A DNA stretch of 64,000 bases, taken from NCBI GenBank assembly GCA_940671915.1, contig CALNVZ010001857.1, positions 292,020 through 356,019 of the forward strand. The letters are read 5' to 3'. How positions within the stretch are numbered: the first letter of the stretch is position 1; each line of letters starts with the position of its first letter. Made by a program: the position numbers and the translations under genes. The notes beneath the pieces were generated by a model. It saw nothing but the letters and a program-made list of their open reading frames with translations. It had not been told where the DNA came from and made no database searches. Below are positions 1-12,624 of the stretch, piece by piece. The DNA is from Paracentrotus lividus (Eukaryota > Echinodermata > Echinoidea > Camarodonta > Echinidae).

Positions 1-903
1 AATTAACTACAGCTACTGTTCCAATTCTGTAGAAAGATCTTCGAAAATTGAAGCACTCGCTTCGAAATACACGTTTGAAAATGAAAGCACGCCTAATTTG
101 AGATGCGACAAAACAAGTTGTTTCAACGACTTTTAACCAGTCACAGACGCACATGTTTTGCGAGGTCTTATTGGGTGCTGATTGCACGTGACAATCAATC
201 ATAGAATTGTTCGGGAGGTATTTAGATAATAAAGCAATGACAGTTATATTAAAAAAACACACAATGTGAAAATGAAAAAAGTTAAGAAGGCTTAATTCGG
301 TAATTAAAACCGTTAACAAAACAGAAATTCTATAAAAATATCTACAAAAGAAACTATTAAATCAACAAGTAGGCCTACATTAACAAAAATCTTCTGAAAT
401 ATCAAATATACAAACACCAAGTACCGTATAGTAAAAATGCACATATGCACCTTCAATCATGTGATTAAAAACAGATTTTTCATTTACTTTATTACACATG
501 GATCTATAGGCTTTATGTTTACAGTCATAATTTACATTTTTCCATTCTTTTTGATATTCGATTGCAAAGAGTTTAAAATTGAATGGGAAAAACTATTGTT
601 CTAATTTTAGGGTCCGTGGGTAAATGCATCGATCCTCATTTCAAAACATTATTTATATTTCGAAACAAAGGGTCGTTCAATTACCTCATTACCCAGGTAT
701 ATGGCACGTAGGCCTTAATCATATGCGGAAGATGAATTGATGAATGTTAACCTAATGTTTACAGTGGGGAACCTCACCCCAAATATGCACTATTGTATTC
801 AAAACACAGGATTTTCATGTTGCGACTTGTACAATTACTATACATATATCACCTGGTTTAACCCGAGTATCATGAGATCAACGCGTGAACATGTTCCAGT
901 CAT
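1..903. other. Unassigned intergenic sequence
   Basis: AT-rich, with one TAGGCCTA string at 370. No gene, RNA or clear repeat seen. Confidence 0.5.
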
Positions 904-2617
904 AAACACAACACAAAAAGAAAGTTCCCCCTATTTCAGTAGTCAATAATTTTTTAACCAGGAGGAATTTAAAAAATCTTATTATATGTCCATGTAGGGA
1001 ATTTAACTAGCCACAATGGGAGCGAATTTTGGTAAAAAATCATCAAGTCATGCTTCAGTGAGCAATGGTTGAATGCAAAAAATGTCATTTTTTGAAGTTG
1101 CAAGCCTAAAATGGCAAATTTGAATCAATGATAACGGACCCATTTTCAGAGTTTAAACGTTTTACACGTCAGAATGTATGTAAAACGGGCTTCCCAATAT
1201 ACGGAAAAGAAATTTGCGTCAAATTTCACGGTTGAGTGAGCATGCAGCAAAAATTGCCCAAACTGCGATTTTTACTTCTTTGCCATGGTATAATCGATAA
1301 AATATGAGAGAATTCCTGTTTTGGAAGTGTATGCAACCAATATCCATTCATTCACGGTTGAATGAACCCATCAAACAACCAAAAAAATATGCCACTAGAA
1401 TTACGAAAATGCATTGCAGTAATTTTATGCACTGGAAAGCATTTCAATAACATTTTTTGGGTTGTATTTGTATTCTTTGGGCACTTGTCAATGATCATAT
1501 GGCATTTATTTACAAATTCATGCTTCAGTGAGCATGTGAGACTGGAAAAGCTCTTTTCTATGGACTAAAATTCAAATTCTTACTTTGATTGAATATAACA
1601 ATTCTTTTTTGGGGGAGTACTTTCTTGACATAACTAACAGTAGAATGAACAATAATCATCAATGAATTGCCCGAATTTTACATTTGTCAGGAATTGATTT
1701 CCTCCTCCATTGACTTTAAGTACAGAGGTTTAACAAAAGTGAAATTTGGCATATTTTAATTGTCAGTTTTTGTCCATTGACTGTGAATTATTTAATGAAA
1801 CTTTGCACAAAGCTTCAACTGGTCTCGAACTAACATGATCTTTATTCAAATTACGTATGCGAAAAGTCACTGAACCATGACGAAGCCCCAAACTTTCTTC
1901 TCATTTCTATGATTTTTTTAATCTTGTGCCCACTGAGGCAAGAAACATCGGGATTTTTATGAAAATAAAAGCAAAGGTACTCCCCGAAAAGAATCGTTAT
2001 ATTCAATCAAAGTAAGAATTTAAATTTTAGTCCGTACGTGAGAAAAGGGCTTTTCCAGTCTCACGTGCTCACTGAAGCATGAATTTGTAAATAAATGCCG
2101 CAGGATCACTTACACGTGCCGAAAGAATATAAATACAAGCCAAAAAATGTTATTGAGATGCATTCTAGAGCATTAAAGTACTACAATGACTCTTCGTAAT
2201 CCTAAAATGGCCTATTTTTTGGTTGTTTGATGGGTTCATTCAACCGTGAATGAATGGATATTGGTTGCATACACTTCCACATCAGGAATTCCATCATATT
2301 AGGTCGAATATACCATGGTAAAGAAGTAAAAATGGCAGTTTGCGCAATTTTTGCTGCATGCTCACTCAATCGTGAAATTTGACGCAAATTTCTTTTCTGT
2401 ATAATATTGGGAAGCCCGTTTTGCATACATCCTGACGTGTAAAATGTTTAAAATCTGAAAATGGGTCTGTTATCATTGATTCAAATTTGCCATTTTAGGC
2501 TTGCAAACCTCAAAAAATGACATTTTTGCATTCAACCATGCTCACTGAAGCATGACTTGGTGATTTTTCATAAAATTCGTTCCCATTGTAGTTAATTAAA
2601 TTCCCTACATGGACATA

Positions 2618-3517
2618 AAGAGTGAGTCAATAAAAATGTCCCATCATTTTGAAGCTGTCTTGTGAAAAGTATGAATATTTAATCATGGGTTTTATGATAT
2701 GTCTTGGTAGAGTCAACCTCCAAGCATATGTTGGTACAATTTTCATTTCGATCTTTGCACGCATGACTGAATAACAGACAATCTTCAGAAAACAGTAAAA
2801 ATTACCTGCGCCAAGTGGCTGGGTGAAGAATAAACAAATTGAGAATTTATTATTTATGTGCACGCACAAAGACACACACCCATACGTACCCTCATTTGCA
2901 CATACACAAAGCACATACACACCCACACCCTCACCACACAAACACACCCACACACAACCTCCACACACACATACACACGTACATACTCTATCTCATCCAT
3001 ACCAGCACACACGCACACCCTTAACAAACACACCCACACACATACACGCAACGCACACCCTCACTCACACTCACACTCACAAACAGTTGCTAGAGAAGTA
3101 CTATGTTCCAAACATTCAGTGATGGTCTTGGTACACAGGACGTCAAAATTGGACATTTAATTGTGTATTGTTTAAATTGTGCGAGGGTGCGTGTGTGATG
3201 ATGTGCGTGTGTGTGAGGGAGGATTTGTGTTCGTGGGTGTGTCTGTATTTTGAAAGGGTGTGTGGGTAGGTTTTTACACATTTTCTGTCAACAATTGCTT
3301 TCAATCTTCAAGCAGCCACTTGGCGCAAGTGAGATTTTACCGTCTTTTGAAGATTGTCTGTTACTCAGTCATGCGTGCAAAAATCCTAATTAGAATGGTA
3401 CCAACATAATCTAGGAAGATTACTTTACCAAGACATATCATGAAACCCATGATTGAATGTTCATACTTTTCACGGGACACCTTCAAAATGATGGGACATT
3501 TTTATTGACTCACTCTG
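2618..3517. mobile_element. TA-flanked MITE nested in the right arm of the foldback
   Basis: Inverted arms: AGAGTGAGTCAATAAAAATG from about 2620 and its complement ending at 3517, each about 200 bp with CCACTTGGCGCA near the inner ends. TA lies at both edges (2616-2617 and 3518-3519), as for Tc1/mariner-type insertion. The middle holds (CA)n on one side (2870-3080) and (TG)n on the other (3180-3265). Confidence 0.85.
2860..3083. repeat. (CA)n-rich microsatellite
   Basis: Imperfect CACACA/CACACC tract. Several ORFs run through it in different frames, as expected of low complexity. Confidence 0.9.
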
Positions 3518-3601
3518 TATAGTTAGATTTTTTAAATTCCTCCTGGTTGAAAAATTATTGATATCTGAAATAGGGGGAACTTTCTTTTTGTGTTGTGTTT
3601 A

Positions 3602-5387
3602 GATGCATTCTCTTACTAATGCTGGACAATCAAAATGCAATGGGAGAAATATTCCTATATTGTATTCATGAATACACTTATGGTTGGGGACCATTCTTAG
3701 ATATTCAGGACCCCGCATTTGAAATAAGTACATTGACAAGATAGAAGCCAGAGCAAAGTAATGTTGTCCTCTGGAAGAAAAAAAAATGTTGAAATTATAC
3801 AATTTTGTTAATTAATTGACTAATTTTTTAACGTAATGTCATGTTATTTTGAGTTTGTTTTACATAAGATATCAGGAAATCGCCATGACTTGAATCGTTG
3901 ACCAATCATGTTTACTCTAATTATCAAGTAAATTTTACGAATTCAATTTTAGTAAAATTAAAAAAATCTAAGAAATACAGAGAAAGAAATAACGGAATTT
4001 TAATTGGTGTATGAATTAGTCAATATTTTTATTAGTTAAGGTGATTAGCATTGACTGGTTGGAACTACAGTATCGCCAGTCCATCAATGAGATTATGTCG
4101 ACAATTTTTTTAATGTACAGGTGGGCCCGTTGGGTACACTCCTAGTATTACAAGATGTTTGTTTATTTATTTAAAGAAAGGTACTTTTTAACATGGTTAG
4201 TGTTACTAAATTTCCATCATTTTTTTTTTTTTTTTTTTAAAGCAATCTAATTTTTCAAATTATGTTCTTTGTCTTTCTTTTTTTTTTTTTTTTGGTGTGT
4301 ATTATGGAATATATTACAGTGAAAATAAAAACGTCAAGTCAAAAGTAAATAGTTGTACACCCAATAATGGATGGAGTATAAGTGTAACAGATGATTTGCG
4401 AGTAGGCTAATACTCAACGAATTGATCTTGTTCTAAAATCATGTATAGGGGCCTATCCATGTAAGTAAAAATAGTGAACGAGAACTTCTTTTGCTATAAC
4501 CCCGTCAAGTGACTTCGTCATTCTACTTAATTCTTTTAAATTTTAATGTGAAAGTTTAAATAAGAACTTAAATGAAATGTGGGTCATTTGACGCTTAATA
4601 GAAGCAAAATATAAAATTAGCTATAAATCAATACAATTAGCATAATCAAAGATACAACATTGGGCAAGAAATAACGATACCATATTTTTAAGAGTTACGG
4701 CTTGGAGATGGTGGTGGGGGAGGGGTGGTCAAATTAGCACGTCCCCCACTCCTCCGGCTATTCAGCTTAGAAATAGCCCTATTGTTTAGGTTGAATCGAG
4801 AATTAATTTAAATCATGCTATAATCGTACAAAATCATAGTTTTTCTCTCTGATTGCAGCCTACAAGTATACATTGTAAGTAGAATGAGGTTAAGTCTGTC
4901 TCTTTTAAACAATACATGTATATAGGTCATCCTGAATTTCATAAGTCACTTCTGTTTAACTTTTTCCAGAGAAAACCAGCTCATAAAAAAACATTTTCAA
5001 AACATATTTGCTCATATCAAGATCATGATACTTTATAAAGAAAAGACAGGTTACAACATGATTCAATAATTCTCGGAATGTCTTCCTCATAATAAAAACA
5101 CGAACAAAAGGGGCTGACTTTACAAGCTAGTTAAACATTACATTTATTGCAAATAAACCGTAATAACAGGTGTCAATATTTACATATAAATACATCTTAC
5201 AAACATAATAAGCTATAAAAAATATATTGCACAAATATTATCAACCACAGTAAAATAGGGTGCACTAAAACGTTACCAATCCTACTGGTTATTTTTGCAT
5301 AAGCACTACATGAGGCACCCTAACCCTAACCCAAAACCATAATCTGAATCTTTGTTTGTTCCAATCAGCTAATGTTTACCTTAATAG
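3602..5387. other. Unassigned intergenic sequence with T-runs
   Basis: AT-rich with T-runs at about 4220 and 4278. CCCTAACCCTAACCC at about 5316 is only two or three telomere-like units. No gene seen. Confidence 0.5.
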
Positions 5388-5389
5388 TA

Positions 5390-5704
5390 CACTGTAAAAA
5401 ATGTTTGTATTTTTACAGCAAATCTGCTGTCAGCAGAGTCGCCATAAAAAAAATGTAATTTAAAAAACAGTTTTGTTGTAAATTTCTCCTGCAAATAATT
5501 ATGTGAGAAATACAAAATATACATCAGGAGTAACACGTTTGTTCCGTTTTAACCAAATATGTCAGCTGTGGAACTCTAATGATTTCTTTTCTTCTCTTTC
5601 ATTAATTATTAGAGGAGAAATTTACAGCAAAACTGTTATTTCAAATTACATTTTTGTATGGCGACTCTGCTGACATCACTTTGCTGTATTATTTTTTTAC
5701 AGTG
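5390..5704. mobile_element. 315-bp MITE
   Basis: TIRs CACTGTAAAAA and TTTTTTACAGTG are flanked by TA on both sides (5388-5389, 5705-5706). The inverted arms include GCAGAGTCGCCATA and AGGAGAAATTTACA. Confidence 0.85.
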
Positions 5705-5949
5705 TATGCTGCACTTATAGAATATGCATTTAATGCCTTCTGACTGCCAACATACATGTTTATTATTTAATTTCAAAACTATTTGGTCATGTGATACAGC
5801 AAAAAATGATTTCAGAAAAACATATTCCCTATAATTTCACAGCTTCATGACTTATAATATAAATGTCTACCAACATTTATTTTTTTGAAGATCATAATTG
5901 CTATCATTATCTGATGTTATATATACATAATTAAGAACAAAATTGTTCT

Positions 5950-6480
5950 ATCATAACTTTACAATATCTACACTATTTACATTAAAATCAATTAGATATG
6001 AATATATTCTGCAAGAAGAAAATTCTTCAAATGTTATTGTAAAGGTTTTTCGTGATTTATATTTACTTATTCCATTTGTAAGAGCGTTCCATACAAAAAT
6101 ATATCCATAAAAAAAACAGACTTTGCTTTCTTGTCCCGTAAGAGTGTTGAACAAATGAGAAGTAATCATTGAAACGATGAGGAAGTTTGTTATTCAACAA
6201 ATCATGCATAATAAAGGTTGCAATCAGCAGAAGACGATATTGTCTAAAAACATCTAGAATCGTCAACTCAGAAAACAATGGAACTGAGTGACAGTCGAAG
6301 AATTTGAATGATATAACACGTATAAACATCTAATCCTTTTTGTATGCCTTCAAATCCATAAGTGATATTATAGGTAGAATGAGGGCATTGTATAACATAA
6401 GTGATATCTTTTCTCGATGCGATAATGTCTGATTCTGTAGAGACTGGACCGAAGGATTCAGTCCATTATTTTGCTAAATA
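5950..6480 (-). mobile_element. LINE reverse-transcriptase ORF, degraded C-terminus
   Basis: Minus-strand translation shows LYNALILPIIS, LDVFRQYRLLLIATF, HDLLNNKLPHRFNDYF and HSYGTR, then VWNALTNGI, in two overlapping frames. This matches the post-RT C-terminal region of Jockey/CR1-like LINEs. It is frameshifted and 5' truncated, so inactive. Confidence 0.75.
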
Positions 6481-6483
6481 AAG

Positions 6484-9248
6484 CATAGGCTTCGGAAGAT
6501 TTTCAGGATTGGGGGGGCTCAATTTTTTTTTTCAGCACCAACTATTTCGGGATGTTTTTTTTTATTAGCGCCGCCTACCCCCCCCCCCTCCCCCGACGCT
6601 GACAGAGTTTTTGAAAATGATTAAGTCTTCTTTTTTCATCTTTTTTTTTTTTTTAAGAAAAAAAAAAAAAAACTAGTAGGCCTAGGCCTTATCAAGCTAA
6701 GCTGTTTATGATCTAAAATTCTATGAATACCTTCTTGTATGCTTTATTATTTTCCTTATGAATAATGATATGCGAGCGCGAAGCGCAAGCTAGGAAAAAA
6801 AATTGTAAGGGGAGCCGAAAATTTTTGATAATTCAACCTGAAAACTGCATTTAACGTGTGTTTGCTATGCTCATAAAGAAGATGCTTTCGACAAAAAACG
6901 CGAGCGCGAGCCGAAATTTTTTGATATATCAACCTGAAAATAGTGCATTTTTAAGCATTTTTGGTGCTATGTTCATGAACAAGATACTTAATTAAACAAT
7001 GCGAGCGCGAAGCGCGAGCCCATTTTTTTTAAATATATATATCAACCTGAAAACAGTGCATTTTAAGCGTTTTTTGTGCTACCCTAATGAAAAAGATATC
7101 TCATTAAACAATGCGAGCGCGAAGCGCGAGCCGAAAATTTTTGATATATCAACCTGAGAATAGTGCATTTTTAAGCATTTTTGGTGCTATGTTCATGAAG
7201 AAGATACTCACTTAATTAAACAATGCGAGCGCGAAGCGCGAGCTGATTTTTTTATATATATGTCAACCTGAAAACAGTGCATTTTAAGCGTTTTTTTGTG
7301 CTACCCTAATGAAAAAGATATCTCATTAAACAATGCGAGCGCGAAGCGCGAACCGAAAATTTTTGATATATCAACCTGAAAATAGTGCATTTTTAAGCAT
7401 TTTTGGTGCTATGCTCACTAAGAAAATTCTCATCTAATTAAACAATGCGAGCGCGAAGCGCTAGCCGAATTTTTTATACGTATCAAAACTGAAAACAGTG
7501 CATTTTAAGCAGTTTTTGTGCTACCCTAATGAAAAAGATATTTCATTAAACAATGCGAGCACGAAGCGCGAGCAGAAAATTTTTCATATATCAACCTGAA
7601 ATTGGTGCATTTTTAAGCATTTTTGGTGCTATATGCTCATAAAGAAAACTCTCACTTAATTAAACAATGCGAGCGCGAAGCGCGAGCCGAATTTTTTATA
7701 CATATCAACTGAAAACAGTCCATTTTAAGCGTTTTTTTTTTTTTTTTTTTGGTGCAACCCTAATGAAAAAGATACTTATCTCCATAATCAATGCGAGCGC
7801 TAAGCGCGAGCCCAAAATTTTGTTAATATATCAACCTGAAAATCGTGCATTTTTGGTGCTATGCTCATAAAGAAGATACTTACTTAATTAATCAATGCGA
7901 GCGCGAAGCGCGAGCCGATTTTTTTTTTTATCAACCTGAAAGCAGTGCATTGTTAGCGTTTTTTGTGCTACGCTAATCAGCTAATTAAAAATATACTAAT
8001 GATAAAGTCATTAAACATTTCGAGCGCGAAACGCGAGCTTAAATTTTTTTATATATCACCTAGAAAACGGTCCATTTTTAAGTCAAGAAGATGATATCAT
8101 TAAATAGTGCCAGCGCGAAGCACGATCTGGAAATATTTGATATATCAACCTGAAAATAGTGCATTTTAAGCGTTTTTTTGGTGCTATGCGCATAAAAAGG
8201 CCACTTCTCAGTAAACAATAATGTGAGCGGCAAAGCGCGGGCTGAAATTTATTATGTATTGACCACAAAGCTTTACATTTTGAGCGCTATGTGCTCAAAA
8301 AGAGGATAAAATATCTCATCAGACAGATAAGACAAAGAAATCCGAGTGCAGAGTGGGAGCTGAAATATTTTAAGCACTTTTTTTATCCTTATATGAACAT
8401 GATTTAATCAGGTGATGTGAGGCGAACAGCGATCGAAAAACTTTTGATATGGTTACCTGGCTTTATTTTCTTCTTTATTTTGTCCTACTGTTTTCACTTT
8501 TAATCTTCCTATTTCTCTTCTCCTTACTTTTTCCTTCTTTTTCTCTTATTTTCCTCCTCTTTTCCCTTTTTTCTTTTATTTTTGCGCCGCCAATAGAGGG
8601 GGGCAGCCGCTTCGGCCACCTGGATCCGCCAAGAAGATAGTAGGGACCCCTCGTTCCTATATTTAGAAAAAGTTTAAACAGAAAGACATGCGAGCACGTA
8701 GTGTGAGCTGGAAAAAAAATTGTCAAGAGAAAAATGAAATATGAGCATTTCAAAATAAATTATGAGCAGAAGGGGGGGTCAAAAATAGTGAAGCCCCCCT
8801 CCCGAAACACCGGGGGCGCAATTGCTGATCCCCAATCAAGATTGTAGGGACCCCTTGTTTCTATCAAAAAAGAAATTATTATTAAAAATGTGCGAGCGCG
8901 CAGCGCGAGCCAAAAATTTTGTCACTAGAGCCCTGAAATATCAGCGTTTTATTAAAAAATATGGTGGGAAATCCAATCATATCAGAGCCTCATTAAAATT
9001 ATAGGAGGGGCTTAATGATGTCTCAGGGCCCCCACCCCGCCAAAAAATAAAAAATAAAAGTAATGAGGTTAAAAATCTTGGGGTTATATATTATCTGAAT
9101 AAAATATGATTATATCATAAGGGAGATGGCCGATATCTTTATGGCATCAAAAATATTGGGGGGGCTCAATGATATCTGAGCCCCCCAATATTTTTTTTGG
9201 GGGGCTGCGCCCCCCCCCAAGCCCCCCCCCCCGGTTCCGAAGCCTATG
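6484..9248. mobile_element. TIR element filled with a GCGAAGC-motif tandem array
   Basis: TIRs CATAGGCTTCGGA (6484) and TCCGAAGCCTATG (9236-9248) are flanked by direct TAAAG. The interior has G-runs near both ends and about 16 copies of GCGAGCGCGAAGCGCGAGC or variants (about 6773, 6999, 7111, 7223, 7333, 7447, 7554, 7669, 7793, 7895, 8020, 8109, 8224, 8690, 8892). Between 7000 and 8230 units of about 110 bp alternate between two types. No transposase is visible. Confidence 0.8.
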
Positions 9249-9328
9249 TAAAGGGAAACCTATAAAAAATTGTAAAATATTTAAAAATATCCCGAAGACG
9301 GTGGAATATTTTCTGCCTATGAAGCGAC

Positions 9329-10183
9329 TAGGGGAGACCGGGTATGGACGTTACAAAATTCACATTTTTGGCCAGATAATTCTAATGAAAGAACTACGCA
9401 CTCCATATTGGGTCTGTAGTTAGCCTATTATGTTGGCTAAAACCTGAGGCATATAAACTTGAAAACATGTAAACATAAATTAACTACAGCTTAATTAGTG
9501 AACACATTTTTTTTTAACAACCTACCCCATATACGGGGTAGGTTGTTACACCATACGGGGTCAATTGTTACAATATGTAAACATACGGGGTAAGTTGACA
9601 ATGTGTAAATCTCTTTTACCATACTTTAATTTCAACTTTCCAGTTTCTTGACATCGTTAACAGTAGATCAAGTGGAGCTCTAGAATAGACAAAAGTAATA
9701 TAGAAAAATAAAAATATTAACACCTGAAAATTGAGACAAAATGTAATTTTACATATGTAATGTAATTGGGGTAATTTGTTACATCAACATGGGGTAGGTT
9801 GTTGTAACAACCTTCCCATGGGTGATTTTACACACAGAAATGAACTGTAGCACAGTCATTAGGCAGAATTACAGGGCATGGCTAGGGGGTATATTAGTGA
9901 CATACATGTACTATATTTACAATACCAGACTATCATCATGTGCCTTCAGTTGTAAGAGCTATTACAAATTTCAATTTTTTCAAAAATTTACTTTGAACTG
10001 TAAAAAATGGTTTTTGTTGATTTACTTTTTAATAAACAACGGAGAAACCTCACGACCGGCAGTTCATCACAGCTATGTGTAGGCTGTTATAGATGCCAGT
10101 TAGCACACCCTCTCTTGTTCCATCTTAGCACACTGAGAACTGTAACAACTGACCCGTGTAACTTCCATACCAGGTCTCCCCTA
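9329..10183. mobile_element. 855-bp MITE-like element
   Basis: TIRs TAGGGGAGACCGGGTATGGA at 9329 and TCCATACCAGGTCTCCCCTA ending at 10183. Inside is a perfect palindrome TAACAACCTACCCC...GGGGTAGGTTGTTA (about 9517-9550) and several relatives of GGGGTAGGTTGTT. Confidence 0.8.
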
Positions 10184-10632
10184 CTTATTTTCTTGCTGAC
10201 AACATAAAATTTATTACTGATATGCTTTTTTCAATTAATTTTCTATTTTTGTATTTTAGCAGAGGAGTTATTCTTGTATAGTTCATTGATATGTTTCCAA
10301 GTTTACGGTGCTGTCGTACTTATCCTTTTGAAATAGCTTCCCATAATACATTTTCTTGGAAGTTATATAGCTATCGAAGTAATCATTTTTCTTTATTTCT
10401 CATATATATCTGAATGAACTTATCTGAAAAATAAAATACAATTGAAATAATAAACAATTACTTTTTTTTTCGAATTGACCCATTTATTATGTTTATTATT
10501 AGTAGAAGTATTATTATTATTATTATTCTAAATGATTCGACTTAAAACTTTCGAAAGTTCCTGAGTAGCATTATTTAACTATTATTTTAAAGTATTACAA
10601 CAAGCCTCGATTCTCAGAATGTATATCGCTAA

Positions 10633-10888
10633 TGCGGCGGTTACAACTCGTCGCAGGCTACGGGGCACGTGCTATCAACGTAGCCTGTTTTGCATGTGCA
10701 ATGCACGCACAGGTCCTGGGTCAACTTCTGCGATTCCAGCGTTTTTGTGGTAAGGGTATTGTAAAAACTTCCTGGACGTCGTACATGCATTGTACCTGCA
10801 TGCATGGCACAAACGCTGCACGAATTTTCTACGAAATCCATCGTAGGGAGTTGCACGTCGAAGGTACGGCGCGTTGTGACCGCCGCAT
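10633..10888. mobile_element. Harbinger-like MITE, copy 1
   Basis: TIRs ATGCGGCGGT and ACCGCCGCAT. It is homologous along its length to 12625-12874 (shared CATCGTAGGG, TTGCACGTCGAA, ATGCACGCACAGGTC). The flanks are TAA and TTA, so the target duplication is degraded here. Confidence 0.8.
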
Positions 10889-11013
10889 TAGTCAGCGGTA
10901 TTTATTCAGAGATTTTAATAATTCATTTGACTTTGACTGAACATTATAACTATCAGCAGGTTTCGTTTTGAATACATCCGGAAACAAGATATTTGAAAAT
11001 CTTTGTATGTACA

Positions 11014-11099
11014 GTAGTCGTGGCCGAGTGGTTAAAGCGATTGACTATATAGAAATCAATTGGGGTCTCCCCTCGCAGGTTCGAATCCTGCCGACTACG
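11014..11099 (+). tRNA. tRNA-Ser-like gene with enlarged anticodon loop
   Basis: Acceptor arms GTAGTCG / CGACTAC pair fully, with discriminator G. The D-arm GCCGAGTGGTTAAAGC has one C-A mismatch. The variable arm TGGGGTCTCCCC and T-arm GCAGGTTCGAATCCTGC are typical of animal tRNA-Ser. The anticodon stem ATTGA/TCAAT is intact, but the loop is CTATATAGAAA, 11 nt instead of the usual 7-nt CTAGAAA (anticodon AGA). It could be a pseudogene or have an unusual intron. The first T-run downstream is at about 11132. Confidence 0.75.
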
Positions 11100-11324
11100 A
11101 GATTATTATTGTTATTATTATTATTATTATCATTTTATTCGGCAAAAGGTTACACATCATACAATATACATCAAGTACAATGCATTGACAAGAATTATAA
11201 AAAACAAATTTGCTGACACAAATGATAAGCAGGTTCGAATTCACCGGGATGAGTTGCCCGGGTATAAAACAGTCAACTAATGAGTTTGGTCCACAGACCT
11301 TTATCCCCTAAATCATCCCGATGT

Positions 11325-11600
11325 ATTCAGTTCAGTTCAGTTCAGTTCAGTTTATTTACATATTCCAATCAAACAATAATAAAAACAACAATTTTATGTC
11401 ATTTCAATACTATACATTATTTGATAAATCATAAAACGAATGACATCAGTAGCATAAGAAAGAAAGAAATATGAAGGAGCCTAAGTTAAAAGCTAAGCTT
11501 GTTACATTATAGGCTCCTTTGTGAAAATGATGTATAAGAATACATAAAGAAATAAATAAATACAAAGATGTATAAATAGGAGTAACTGAAGAATGTGCAT
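11325..11600 (-). mobile_element. Probable non-LTR 3' tail (short GTTCA repeats)
   Basis: TTCAGTTCAGTTCAGTTCAG followed by TTTATTTACAT reads on the minus strand as ..AATAAACTGAACTGAAC.., the kind of short-repeat tail that ends CR1/L2-like LINEs. A 3' fragment only. AAGGAGCCTAA...TTATAGGCTCCTT at 11474-11520 is a small hairpin inside. Confidence 0.45.
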
Positions 11601-11680
11601 TAACATATCTCTCTTTTTTCTTTTTTCTTTTTTTTCATTGAACTACCTATCTGTACGCAATGGTAATAGTGAGGTTTACC

Positions 11681-11764
11681 GGGATGATGTCATCATTATT
11701 ATTTTTTATTTTTTTATTTTTTTAATTATTTTTTTTTTATGTGTAATGACGACATCATCCCGGC
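11681..11764. repeat. Inverted repeat around an A/T-rich loop
   Basis: CCGGGATGATGTCATCATTA and its near-complement TAATGACGACATCATCCCGG flank a T-rich spacer. A fragment CCGGGATGA also occurs at 11241. Confidence 0.7.
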
Positions 11765-11980
11765 ACTACATTATAATCATACATTAATAATATTATACGC
11801 AATGGAAAACAATCATAATAAATGATACATTTTGTGAGAGAAATAAATCACATTTACATTTTAGAATTTTAAAACATTGAGAATATTAACATTATTAATT
11901 AATAGGAACAAGAATAAACCCGTGATGGTGAGGACCGAAAGAGAAACGGTACATAAGCCAGAAAATAGCATAATAATATT

Positions 11981-12608
11981 ATTAGGGTTGGGCAAATAAT
12001 GACTTTTTTCTGAAAAGTTATGTCAAACAAGTTATTTCTATAGTCAAATTTGATGTAGAATCCAAAAATGACAATGATTTTTGTGTACGATGAAGTCTGA
12101 CGTCGCTAAAGTGCAAAAAACCAAAATAGTGTATTTTGCCCATTCATCACACACTTTATAGGTATAAACCTGTATTATTTTGTTTCTTTATGGATTTTGA
12201 TGGTTTAAAAGCTCAAATCTGACAATTTTATCATGACCAAATGTACCTAGTATGGTTATAGGTGTTAATTAGTGATTTTGAGGTGATTTTTGCTCGATAT
12301 TGACTGAAACTAACTACCAAACTACACTAACAGTCAACTTAGGTAGGATTAATCATGTTGGATTAATCATGTTGGGTTCCCTGACACCCAAAAGACATAT
12401 AAAAACGAAATAAAAGTGGTTTATACGTATAAAAAGTATGATAATTGGGCATAATACGCTATTTTGGCGGCCATTCTGGTTTTTTGCACTTTAGCGACGT
12501 AAGACGTCATCGTATGCAAAAATAATTGTCATTTTCAGTTTCTACGTCGAATTTTACTATAGAAACAACTTGTTTGAAAAAAAAAGTTGAGATTCGCCCA
12601 ACCCTAAT
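11981..12608. mobile_element. 628-bp MITE with ~230-bp arms
   Basis: TIRs ATTAGGGTTGGGC and GCCCAACCCTAAT. The arms share TTTTTTGCACTTTAGCGACG and GACGTCATCGTA-type text in inverted order. The spacer is about 12160-12420. Confidence 0.82.
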
Positions 12609-12624
12609 ATTATGCATAGAGTAA

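Larger units (their letters stand above)
904..3601. mobile_element. Large foldback element with ~700-bp arms
   Basis: Ends TA+AACACAACACAAAAAG (903-920) and its complement at 3585-3601, consistent with a TA target duplication. The left arm (about 904-1621) reappears inverted from about 1977 onward (TACTCCCC at 1978, CACGGTTGAATGAACCCATC-like text, CATGCTCACTGAAGCATGA). The central loop is about 1622-1976. The right arm is split by another element at 2618-3517. No transposase is visible. Confidence 0.85.

Noticed and set aside
2627-3281. Several Thr/His-rich and Cys/Val-rich ORFs
   Set aside because: Frames of the (CA)n and (TG)n cores of a MITE.
5311-5335. Telomere-like CCCTAACCCTAACCC
   Set aside because: Only two to three units, not a telomere or clear interstitial array; the same holds for the GGGTTAGGG-like words at about 39,178-39,200.
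6770-8310. CRISPR-like array (regular repeats with spacers)
   Set aside because: The spacers are themselves repeated and homologous, the repeats lie within a eukaryotic TIR element and no cas genes exist here; it is a satellite-like array.
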